DNA of 5,593 nt, from positions 1-5,593 of the forward strand of contig JBDZVX010000149.1 in NCBI GenBank assembly GCA_040255925.1, written 5' to 3'. Below the pieces are notes generated by a model, which was given only the letters and a program-made list of their open reading frames with translations, did no database searches and had not been told where the DNA came from. This document shows positions 1-5,303 of this stretch, piece after piece. The position numbers and the translations under genes are program-made. Source of the DNA: Nitrolancea sp040255925. GTDB lineage: Bacteria > Chloroflexota > Chloroflexia > Thermomicrobiales > Thermomicrobiaceae. Numbering within the stretch: position 1 is the stretch's first letter; each line of letters opens with the position of its first letter.

Positions 1-278
1 GCTTCGAGCAGGCGCGGCTCCAGGAAGGCGAGGTAATCGTCGAAGGCATCGGGGAAAGCGCGGGTACCCAGGCGGATGGTCTTATAGCTGCGTCCTTGAA
101 ACCCGATCCGATCGCCATCCTTGTCCTGCGCGGTCTGGAGCAGGGTTCGCGACTGGAGCTTCCCGGTATTGAAGGGTGGGTCGATGTAGATCAGTGAGAC
201 GCTCTCTGTGGGAATCACGCGAAGAACATCCAGATTGTCCGCCAGGTAGATCATACCGGGACAGGAATCAATATCCAC
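1..278 (-). CDS. Site-specific DNA methyltransferase (beta-class N6-adenine/N4-cytosine type), N-terminal part
   Basis: This is the first 92 codons of a leftward gene that runs off the left edge. The protein would methylate an amino group of adenine or cytosine in a specific DNA site, using S-adenosylmethionine. The decisive motif is LIYIDPPFNTG at residues 29-39, where DPPF (33-36) is catalytic motif IV of amino-methyltransferases. It lies close to the N terminus, as in beta-class enzymes, whose SAM-binding FxGxG motif comes near the C terminus (here outside the window). A second family-like block, YKTIRLG then FDDYLAFLEPRL, lies at residues 65-90. The start is a GTG at 278-276, preceded by GAGGAG (293-288) with a 9-nt spacer. 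An in-frame ATG at codon 9 (254-252) is a poorer choice. The target sequence, and whether a restriction partner exists, cannot be told. It is divergent from the cell-shape genes and probably unrelated to them. Confidence 0.88.
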   Translation of the reverse strand, partial: MDIDSCPGMIYLADNLDVLRVIPTESVSLIYIDPPFNTGKLQSRTLLQTAQDKDGDRIGFQGRSYKTIRLGTRAFPDAFDDYLAFLEPRLLE

Positions 279-372
279 GTTTCGAGACTCCTCAAGAACC
301 AGAATGACGGTCCGTGGGAGGAATCGTACTACGATCGGCGCCTTTTTGATTCGTGATCCGGAAAGTTTGCAG

Positions 373-392
373 GTCAGGCACGGGGGCCTGAC
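373..392. repeat. Perfect 7-bp stem-loop (first of a pair)
   Basis: GTCAGGC at 373-379 pairs exactly with GCCTGAC at 386-392 across a 6-nt loop. There is no T-run on either side, so it is not a standard intrinsic terminator. It lies far upstream of both start codons. It could act as an RNA structure in a long methyltransferase leader or as a protein-binding palindrome. Confidence 0.5.
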
Positions 393-403
393 GCTACTCC
401 GGC

Positions 404-426
404 GGTCCGTTCGGTAGGGACGGACC
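404..426. repeat. Perfect 7-bp stem-loop (second of a pair)
   Basis: GGTCCGT at 404-410 pairs exactly with ACGGACC at 420-426 across a 9-nt loop. It starts only 11 nt after the preceding hairpin ends. The same heptamer GGTCCGT is present again at 309-315 near the methyltransferase start, which hints at a repeated binding motif. No T-tract follows. Confidence 0.45.
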
Positions 427-521
427 CCGTGGCCGCACTGGACTGGTCGGACGGGTTCGTTCCGTGTTCGCGTATGGTTTTCACGATGCGTTAACACCCG
501 TCGCGCAAAACCCTGACGCGC

Positions 522-550
522 AACCGGCACCTCTCGCGTCCGGGCCGGTT
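522..550. promoter_or_regulatory. Operator-like inverted repeat over the -35 region
   Basis: AACCGGC (522-528) and GCCGGTT (544-550) form a perfect 7-bp inverted repeat with a 15-nt centre. The right arm covers the place where the -35 element of the promoter at 562-570 would be, about 542-547. That position suits a repressor or activator site. The bound protein is unknown, and in GC-rich DNA a 7-bp repeat can arise by chance. Confidence 0.35.
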
Positions 551-561
551 ACCTCACACGA

Positions 562-570
562 TGCTACAAT
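562..570 (+). promoter_or_regulatory. Extended -10 promoter candidate for the protease gene
   Basis: TG-C-TACAAT matches the extended -10 pattern TGnTATAAT in all but one base of the hexamer (565-570). No good -35 hexamer lies at the right distance, which is typical of extended -10 promoters. Transcription would start near 577, leaving a leader of about 24 nt that contains the GGAGGAG ribosome binding site. Confidence 0.5.
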
Positions 571-600
571 TCCATCGACAGGCGCGGAGGAGCGGTTCAA

Positions 601-1596
601 GTGCCCAGCTTTGGAATCTTCACTATCCTCAGCATCATTCTCAGCCTCGTTGCGATCCGCGTGCTGGTGACTACGGTACGGGACCGGAAGCAGCTCTTCG
701 ACCAGAATTTCACCCCTCGGGATCGCCAACGGCTCAGCGAGGCGGCGTTCTTCCTCCTCCTGCCGATTAGCGTGTTCCTCCATGAAGTGGGGCACGCGGT
801 CACCGTTCTAGCCTTTGGTGGCCAGGTTGTCGACTTCGGCTACTACCTCTTTTTCGGTTACGTCCAATATCAGGGCGCCTTCACACCCAGCCACGTCTTC
901 TGGGTCGCGTTGTCCGGAAACCTGGTCAGCATCGTTTTGGGGCTGCTCGCGATCGCCGTCCCGCTGTTGCGGCGATTGAGCCCGCCGGTCACCTATATGC
1001 TGTTCGTCTTCGGGGCGATCGACCTGGCGAACTCGCTGCTGTTCTATCCCGCGATCGACTTTTTCGCGAATCTCGAAGGCGACTGGTCCCAGATCTACAG
1101 CGGGAATACCCCGGTCCTCAGCCTCGGTCTGGCCGTCATCCATGCCTTCCTCATCATCGGCGGTCTGATGGTCTGGAGGAGCGCATGGGGTCAAAGAATC
1201 TACGCCCAGCGTACGGGATTGAGCGAACACGCCGTCCGGCGCGTCACGAAGTCCCAGGCCGCGAACGAGCTCCTGGAGGCCGGTGAGCAGCTGTCATCAA
1301 CCTGGCACCAGCCACTGCGGGTGGTGGTCGGCGCACCGGAGAACGCCGCCGGGATCACGCTCCATTGGATCAGCCGGGGCTATGGCCGGGTCGTCGCCGC
1401 ATACACCGTCGTTGATGGCCGTCGCCACGTCGAACTGCATGGGGCCATCCATTCACTGGAAAACCCCAGTGACGGTTTCCAACAGCCGATCGGTCTCATC
1501 GAAGGTATCCCGCCTCCCGAGCAGCTCACGCCGATGCTGACAAAAGCCCTCGACCTCGTTGAGAGCTGGGAAACGACGACCGCACCGACCACTTGA
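601..1596 (+). CDS. M50-like (site-2 protease family) integral membrane metalloprotease
   Basis: The 331-residue membrane protein is probably an intramembrane zinc protease that cleaves transmembrane segments of other proteins. The zinc motif HEVGH is at residues 61-65, inside a hydrophobic segment (about 48-70), as in S2P/M50 enzymes. The likely third zinc ligand is D153 in the sequence FYPAID, which resembles the PxLDG motif of the family. Other probable membrane segments are about 4-24, 98-123, 128-155 and 170-193. Residues 195-331 form a soluble tail with no HExxH or PDZ pattern that I recognise. The start is a GTG at 601, set by GGAGGAG (586-592) with an 8-nt spacer; the extended -10 promoter lies just upstream. 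The next gene follows after 87 nt in the same direction. Substrates are unknown. A catalytically inactive relative is possible because the third-ligand motif is degenerate. Confidence 0.8.
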   Translation: MPSFGIFTILSIILSLVAIRVLVTTVRDRKQLFDQNFTPRDRQRLSEAAFFLLLPISVFLHEVGHAVTVLAFGGQVVDFGYYLFFGYVQYQGAFTPSHVFWVALSGNLVSIVLGLLAIAVPLLRRLSPPVTYMLFVFGAIDLANSLLFYPAIDFFANLEGDWSQIYSGNTPVLSLGLAVIHAFLIIGGLMVWRSAWGQRIYAQRTGLSEHAVRRVTKSQAANELLEAGEQLSSTWHQPLRVVVGAPENAAGITLHWISRGYGRVVAAYTVVDGRRHVELHGAIHSLENPSDGFQQPIGLIEGIPPPEQLTPMLTKALDLVESWETTTAPTT

Positions 1597-1670
1597 GCAG
1601 CGCTTTGAATGTCGCACGCGACGATTAGGCCCGGCGAGAGCGATCGCCTATGCTCAACATCGAAAGACGA

Positions 1671-1676
1671 GAGGAG
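1671..1676 (+). promoter_or_regulatory. Ribosome binding site that sets the start of the next gene
   Basis: GAGGAG with a 7-nt spacer points to the ATG at 1684. The same frame is open from an ATG at 1609, but that codon has no ribosome binding site and the extra 25 residues have no family-like features, so the shorter form is preferred. Confidence 0.75.
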
Positions 1677-1683
1677 CCGACAG

Positions 1684-2541
1684 ATGCCTCTATGGAGATT
1701 CCGGCAGGCGGAAAATGAGCCCGATCAACCCAAAAAGCCGGTCGGGCACCCGGAGAAGCCAGCCGAAGGCGGGGCTCCCTATATCCGGGATGCCGAGGTG
1801 CGGCGTCTGCGCCGGCTTCTCCAGCGCCGCCGCGATCTTGAATTCGACCTCGACCAGGCCGCAAGCGCGCGCCAGCCGGTGAATCGCTGGACCGAGCGGG
1901 CCGACCAACTCAACGCCGCGATCGTTCAGGCCCAGGCCGATCTAGCCGCAGCCACGCCCAAACCTTCCGGCCAGCCGCCGCTTCCACTGGCCGAGACGCC
2001 AATCGAAACCGTCGAGGTGAGGCCGGAGGAGCCGGCCACGGTCATCCTGCGCGCCGGCGAGAGCGTCCTCGAGTACCAGGAGGAGCTGGATTGGGCCGAA
2101 CGCGGTCACCAGATGGCATTGCCGCAGATCTACCGGTCCGCGGGTGATGTCATTCCCCTGCTCCCCCCGGGGCTTGACGACACCGAGCAAACCCGGTTGA
2201 TCGAACATCTCCGCCATAGCTTTGCCACGCTTGCGAATGAAGCACTGGAACGAACGATCGATGAGGAGCCGCTCCGTGAACTGACGCTGGCGGACCTCGC
2301 CCGCCCCTGCCCAGACTGTGGCGGCTGGCTCGATCTCAAAGGCCGCTGCCCGGAATGCACGGAGCTTGACTGGCAACGGCAGCAGATCCGGGCCGATCTC
2401 TCCCGGCTGATCAAAGAGCGGAATGACGTGCTGCGGGAGATGGAGCGGCTCCGCGAGCGACTACCGATCATCTACCGGCAGCTCGCCGATGTCGAAGCCG
2501 ATATCGATGAGCTTCAGCGCAAGGGCGTCAAGACCGACTAA
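1684..2541 (+). CDS. Unrecognised coiled-coil protein with a zinc ribbon
   Basis: I do not recognise this 285-residue protein as a named family. It has no signal peptide or membrane segment, so it should be cytoplasmic. In order it shows: a polar Pro/Lys/Glu-rich N terminus (about 5-32); a strongly charged, probably coiled-coil helix (about 35-90, rich in Arg, Leu, Asp and Gln); a Pro-rich linker (91-118); a mixed helical region (119-205); a zinc ribbon with C209/C212 and C222/C225 (CPDC, nine residues, CPEC); and a second long charged helix (229-280) with heptad-like Leu/Ile spacing. Zinc ribbons of this kind bind metal and often mediate DNA, RNA or protein contact. The coiled coils suggest oligomerisation or a scaffold. 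It is 87 nt after the protease gene and 166 nt before mreB, all in one direction. A role with the cell-shape proteins is only a context-based guess. Confidence 0.85.
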   Translation: MPLWRFRQAENEPDQPKKPVGHPEKPAEGGAPYIRDAEVRRLRRLLQRRRDLEFDLDQAASARQPVNRWTERADQLNAAIVQAQADLAAATPKPSGQPPLPLAETPIETVEVRPEEPATVILRAGESVLEYQEELDWAERGHQMALPQIYRSAGDVIPLLPPGLDDTEQTRLIEHLRHSFATLANEALERTIDEEPLRELTLADLARPCPDCGGWLDLKGRCPECTELDWQRQQIRADLSRLIKERNDVLREMERLRERLPIIYRQLADVEADIDELQRKGVKTD

Positions 2542-2558
2542 TTTCCGGACCGCGAAAC

Positions 2559-2574
2559 GGCGGCGAACTCCGCC
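2559..2574 (+). terminator. Weak GC hairpin after the coiled-coil gene
   Basis: GGCGG (2559-2563) pairs with CCGCC (2570-2574) across 6 nt, 17 nt after the stop codon. There is no T-run, so it is at best a weak or factor-assisted terminator and may be chance in GC-rich DNA. Confidence 0.2.
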
Positions 2575-2616
2575 AGAACGGTACGTGCTCGGCGAAACAT
2601 TGATTCGACCTCGTTA

Positions 2617-2625
2617 TGGTAGAAT
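2617..2625 (+). promoter_or_regulatory. Extended -10 promoter candidate for mreB
   Basis: TG-G-TAGAAT is an extended -10 element with the hexamer at 2620-2625. A -35-like TTGATT lies at 2600-2605, but its 14-nt spacer is shorter than usual, so the TG extension probably matters more. Transcription would start near 2632 and give a leader of about 75 nt. The promoter lies between the coiled-coil gene and mreB, so mreB can probably be expressed independently of the upstream genes. Confidence 0.5.
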
Positions 2626-2626
2626 C

Positions 2627-2667
2627 GGCACGCCGGTGCCCCGGTCCACGGGCGGCTGAGGCACCGG
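2627..2667 (+). promoter_or_regulatory. Structured mreB leader with alternative pairings
   Basis: CCGGTGCC (2633-2640) pairs perfectly with GGCACCGG (2660-2667) across 19 nt, forming a stem at almost the very 5' end of the predicted mreB transcript. The GTGCC half can instead pair with GGCAC at 2627-2631 in a compact 5-bp hairpin with a 4-nt loop. That second pairing overlaps the predicted start of transcription, so it could be a DNA operator rather than RNA. The ribosome binding site (2694-2697) lies outside both structures. Confidence 0.35.
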
Positions 2668-2707
2668 TTCGGTTTGTCCGGCAGTCTGTCAGCGGAGCAC
2701 CCAGCCT

Positions 2708-3712
2708 ATGCCGAAACAGCTCGGAATTGATCTCGGAACAGCCAATGTGCTCGTCTTCCTGCGCGGGCGCGGGATCGTCATTAACGAGCCGTCAGTCGTC
2801 GCGATATCCGCCCGCGATGGCAAGGTCAAGGCCGTCGGGATCGAGGCCCGCAACATGCTTGGCCGCGAGCCAAGAGAGACCATCGAAGTCGTCCGCCCGA
2901 TGAAAAACGGCGTGATCGCCGACTACATCATCACCCAGGAAATGCTCCGTTACTTCATAAACAAGGCCGTCGGCCGGTACTCCCTCATCCGCCCCGAGGT
3001 GATGATCTGCGTTCCGGCCGGGGTGACCGGCGTCGAGCGCCGCGCGGTCCGCGACGCCGCGCTCCATGCCGGAGCTCGCCGCGCCTATCTGATCAGCGAA
3101 CCGCTGGCCGCCGCGATCGGCGCGAAGGTGCCGGTGGCCGACCCGAGCGGGAATATGATCATCGACATCGGCGGTGGCACAACCGAGGTCGCGGTCATCT
3201 CACTCAACGGTATCGTCGTCGCCCGTTCGATCCGGATGGGCGGCAACCGGTTCGATGAAGCCATCAGTAACTACATCAAGCGGAAGTACAACCTCCGGAT
3301 TGGCGACCGGACCGCGGAAGAGCTGAAGATCGGGATCGGAACGGCGTTGCCGGTCGAGGAAGACCTGACCATGGAGGTCCGTGGCCGGGACGAGGTGGCC
3401 GGACTACCCCGCACGATCCAGATTCACGCCAATGAAATGGTCGAAGCGATCAGCGAGCCGCTGGAAGCGATCATCGGCGCGGTCCGGGCGGTACTCGAAG
3501 AGACGCCACCCGAGCTGTCGTCCGACATCATCGACAAGGGAATGATCCTGACCGGAGGTGGCGCGCTCCTGCGAAACCTCAGCGAGCTGCTGAGCGAGGT
3601 CACCGGCGTACCCTGCTACGTCGCTGATGATCCGCTGACCTGTGTCGCCATCGGCACCGGCCTGGCCATCGAATACTTTGACGTCATTCGCGACAGCCTC
3701 GAAGAGCTGTAG
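2708..3712 (+). CDS. mreB: Rod shape-determining protein MreB (bacterial actin)
   Basis: MreB is an ATP-binding actin homologue that forms membrane-attached filaments and steers lateral peptidoglycan synthesis. The 334-residue length is normal for the family. The actin-fold signatures are all present: phosphate-1 loop GIDLGTANVLVF (6-17), the NEPSVVA block (26-32), MKNGVIADY (65-73), the SEPLAAAIG helix with E131, phosphate-2 loop DIGGGTTEVAVISLNG (153-168), GGNRFDEAI (178-186), the adenosine motif GMILTGGGALLRNL (278-291) and the C-terminal DDPLTCVAIGTG (307-318). There is no N-terminal amphipathic extension before the first strand, so membrane contact would rely on the hydrophobic loop near 89-95. 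The ATG follows GGAG (2694-2697) with a 10-nt spacer. rodA follows in the same direction after 182 nt. Hsp70 (DnaK) shares the fold but would be much longer, so the assignment is secure. Confidence 0.97.
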   Translation: MPKQLGIDLGTANVLVFLRGRGIVINEPSVVAISARDGKVKAVGIEARNMLGREPRETIEVVRPMKNGVIADYIITQEMLRYFINKAVGRYSLIRPEVMICVPAGVTGVERRAVRDAALHAGARRAYLISEPLAAAIGAKVPVADPSGNMIIDIGGGTTEVAVISLNGIVVARSIRMGGNRFDEAISNYIKRKYNLRIGDRTAEELKIGIGTALPVEEDLTMEVRGRDEVAGLPRTIQIHANEMVEAISEPLEAIIGAVRAVLEETPPELSSDIIDKGMILTGGGALLRNLSELLSEVTGVPCYVADDPLTCVAIGTGLAIEYFDVIRDSLEEL

Positions 3713-3841
3713 TGATCGACGCCAACGACCAGACGCTCGAACAGTCACGTCCACTCCGGCTCCACTTCGTTGAAATGCACGGGACTACGAAATCACCCCG
3801 GCCGTTGCTATTCGCCGTAAACCGGACAACGGGTCCACGGC

Positions 3842-3898
3842 ATGAGCCATCCGGTCACGAACGCGACAGGAGACGGCTTGAAACACACTGAGCGATGA
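3842..3898 (+). promoter_or_regulatory. Leader mini-reading frame overlapping the rodA start (ATGA)
   Basis: An open frame ATG...TGA of 18 codons (MSHPVTNATGDGLKHTER) runs from 3842 to 3898, and its TGA overlaps the rodA ATG in the tetranucleotide ATGA. The frame also contains a TTG at 3878, which has a good Shine-Dalgarno sequence AGGAG (3868-3872) and a 5-nt spacer; starting there gives a six-codon peptide. The rodA ATG itself has no Shine-Dalgarno sequence at normal distance. Ribosomes ending at the TGA could restart at rodA, which would couple translation. A small upstream frame can also be a chance event. Confidence 0.35.
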
Positions 3899-5040
3899 TA
3901 AGGCCGATATCCGGACTGAACCAATCCCACGGCCGGTCCCCAACCTGGGCCGCGTTCGATCCCTTCATCGTGATCACGACGATCGTGCTGATCGGCTTCG
4001 GCCTGATCGCGATCTGGAGCGCCAGCGGTGCGGAACCCTTGACCCTCAGCAGCCCGGTCGTCAGGCAGGCCGTCAATGCGATCATCGGTCTCGCGTTCAT
4101 GCTGGCGCTCACCCTGCTCGATTACCGGTATGTCCGGACGTTCGCCTGGGTGATATACGGGGGGACGCTCGGGCTGCTGGTCTTGGTCGAAATCGTCGGC
4201 CAGGCGATCGGCGGGTCCTCGCGCTGGATCGATTTCGGATTCTTTACCCTCCAGCCATCGGAGATGGCGAAGCTTGCCGTGATCATCGCCCTGGCCTCGT
4301 TTATCGCCAGCCGGGGTGATGAGATGACGCGCTTTACGAATTTCATTCTCTCCGGTCTGATCGTGGCGGTCCCAGCGGTAATCGTCTTTCAGCAACCCGA
4401 TCTCGGAACGGCCAGTGTCTTCGCCTTCGTCTGGCTGATCATGATGCTGATGAGCGGAACCCGTCTCCTCTATCTCGGTGGCTTGGCCGCCGCCGCGATC
4501 CCCTTTAGCTTCGTGGCGTGGAAATACATCATATATGACTACATGCGCGACCGGCTGCTGATTTCCTATCATCCGGAACGGGACTACTTTGGCGACGGCT
4601 TCAACATCATCCAGGCGCAGATCACTATCGGCGCGGGTGGCTGGCTGGGCCACGGCCTCATCGGAAGCACGCAGAGCCAGCTCGATCTCCTGCGCGTCCG
4701 GACCACAGACTTCATCTTCGCCCATGCGATGGGGATGTTCGGCTTCGTTGGCGCGCTGGCGCTCTTCGTCACGTTTGGGATCCTGCTCTGGCGCACGATG
4801 CACGTGATGCAGGCCACTAAGGATTCCTTCGGGCAGATGATGGCGACCGGGATCACCGCGATGATCTTTTTCCAGGCGTTCGTGAATATCGGGATGAATG
4901 TCGGACTGATGCCGGTGACCGGCATTCCGCTCCCCTTCATCAGCCTCGGCGGTAGCTCACTCTGGACGATGCTCGCCAGCCTGGGGCTCCTTCAAAGCAT
5001 CCTCATCCACCACCGCAGGCTCGGCTTCCAGCCGGATTGA
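3895..5040 (+). CDS. rodA: RodA-type SEDS peptidoglycan glycosyltransferase
   Basis: This 381-residue protein of about ten membrane segments polymerises lipid II into glycan strands during cell elongation, normally with PBP2 and under MreB guidance. Segments lie at about 23-42, 58-76, 82-101, 124-139, 149-167, 172-188, 190-208, 274-298, 315-337 and 346-370. SEDS signatures are GGSSRWIDFG...LQPSE (106-123), QQPDLGTA (166-173, the RodA-like form), the outer loop GxxxIGSTQSQLDLL (253-266), TTDFIFA with the probable catalytic D272, and GLMPVTGIPLPFISLGGSSL (337-356). Placement after mreB favours RodA over FtsW or SpoVE. Two consensus positions differ: the usual EE after TDFIFA is G280-M281, and the usual SYGGSS is SLGGSS. 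An in-frame stop at 3889-3891 excludes a longer N terminus, so ATG 3895 is the only good start; it lacks a close Shine-Dalgarno sequence. Confidence 0.92.
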   Translation: MIRPISGLNQSHGRSPTWAAFDPFIVITTIVLIGFGLIAIWSASGAEPLTLSSPVVRQAVNAIIGLAFMLALTLLDYRYVRTFAWVIYGGTLGLLVLVEIVGQAIGGSSRWIDFGFFTLQPSEMAKLAVIIALASFIASRGDEMTRFTNFILSGLIVAVPAVIVFQQPDLGTASVFAFVWLIMMLMSGTRLLYLGGLAAAAIPFSFVAWKYIIYDYMRDRLLISYHPERDYFGDGFNIIQAQITIGAGGWLGHGLIGSTQSQLDLLRVRTTDFIFAHAMGMFGFVGALALFVTFGILLWRTMHVMQATKDSFGQMMATGITAMIFFQAFVNIGMNVGLMPVTGIPLPFISLGGSSLWTMLASLGLLQSILIHHRRLGFQPD

Positions 5041-5043
5041 CCG

Positions 5044-5073
5044 GGGTCATCCAGTGCGAAATCTGGATGACCC
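5044..5073 (+). terminator. Perfect 11-bp stem-loop just after rodA
   Basis: GGGTCATCCAG (5044-5054) pairs without mismatch with CTGGATGACCC (5063-5073) across an 8-nt loop, beginning 3 nt after the rodA stop. Its position and strength suggest a transcription end or an mRNA 3' stabiliser for the mreB-rodA unit. No T-run follows, so it is not a classical intrinsic terminator; it may work without a U-tract or protect RNA after factor-dependent termination. Confidence 0.65.
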
Positions 5074-5185
5074 ACGTGCTCGCACCGGTCAGGCGGCCCC
5101 TCCTTCTATCGTCGACTCTTCGCCCGGTGCGGCAAGCAGCACCGCTACAAGCCGTTCCGGTAGGAGCGACGCTTGCCGCGCCCGA

Positions 5186-5222
5186 TCGCGAGTGGACAGT
5201 CGCGAATCATCCAGGCTATTCC
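5186..5222 (+). promoter_or_regulatory. Weak promoter candidate with flanking TCGCGA repeats
   Basis: TGGACA (5193-5198, five of six matches to TTGACA) and TATTCC (5217-5222, three of six matches to TATAAT) are 18 nt apart. TCGCGA occurs on both sides of the -35 hexamer (5186-5191 and 5200-5205), forming a symmetric pair suitable for a dimeric regulator. Transcription would start near 5229, about 75 nt before the next gene. The -10 match is poor, so this is tentative. Confidence 0.25.
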
Positions 5223-5291
5223 GCCGGCTTCCCTGGCATCGATGCTGCGTAACCAGCCCGCGTTCAACCCCGGTAGCTTACTTTCGGAAGC

Positions 5292-5298
5292 AAGGAGG
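5292..5298 (+). promoter_or_regulatory. Strong ribosome binding site of the Gln-rich gene
   Basis: AAGGAGG is a full-strength Shine-Dalgarno sequence, 5 nt before the ATG at 5304. It is the strongest in the window and suggests high expression. Confidence 0.85.
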
Positions 5299-5303
5299 GA
5301 GCG

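Larger units (their letters stand above)
279..600. other. Divergent intergenic control region, no gene
   Basis: These 322 nt separate the leftward methyltransferase from the rightward protease gene. Reading frames that cross this stretch are short and have no ribosome binding site or recognisable product, so I call no gene. It contains the ribosome binding sites of both flanking genes, a promoter candidate for the rightward gene, two adjacent perfect hairpins (373-392 and 404-426), an inverted repeat (522-550) and short direct repeats. Among these are CGCGCAA at 502-508 and 517-523, and GTTCG at 455-459 and 466-470, the latter 11 bp apart. The heptamer GGTCCGT occurs at 309-315 and 404-410, and inverted at 420-426. 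I found no convincing -35/-10 pair for the methyltransferase; TACGAT on the minus strand (328-323) is the best -10-like hexamer. Confidence 0.7.

Noticed and set aside
343..347. T-run TTTTT as part of a terminator
   Set aside because: The only nearby stem is ATCGT/ACGAT (323-335), which is 5 bp, AT-containing and separated from the T-run by 7 nt. There is no gene end beside it on the plus strand.
949..1647. GCGATCGC octamers (949-956 and 1640-1647) like the cyanobacterial HIP1 repeat
   Set aside because: Only two copies were noticed, and GATCG/CGATC strings are frequent here because of Asp, Ile and Arg codon choice. There is no other sign of a cyanobacterium.
1609..1683. Upstream ATG extending the coiled-coil gene by 25 residues
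   Set aside because: It has no Shine-Dalgarno sequence, while GAGGAG with a 7-nt spacer precedes the ATG at 1684.
3770..3814. TTGAAA (3770-3775) as a possible -35 of a rodA promoter
   Set aside because: No -10-like hexamer lies 16-18 nt downstream. TACGAA is too close and TATTCG (3809-3814) is too far and weak, so rodA is more likely read from the mreB promoter.
3808..4803. Long 331-codon open frame on the minus strand opposite rodA
   Set aside because: It is antisense to a clear SEDS membrane protein. Its product is an Asp/Glu/His/Arg-rich polypeptide typical of the complement of a hydrophobic GC-rich gene, and it has no recognisable motif.
5081..5131. Inverted repeat CGCACCGG/CCGGTGCG sharing a core with the mreB leader stem
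   Set aside because: The same octamers also occur inside genes (for example at 1332-1339 and 3653-3660), so the shared core is probably base composition rather than a common regulator site.
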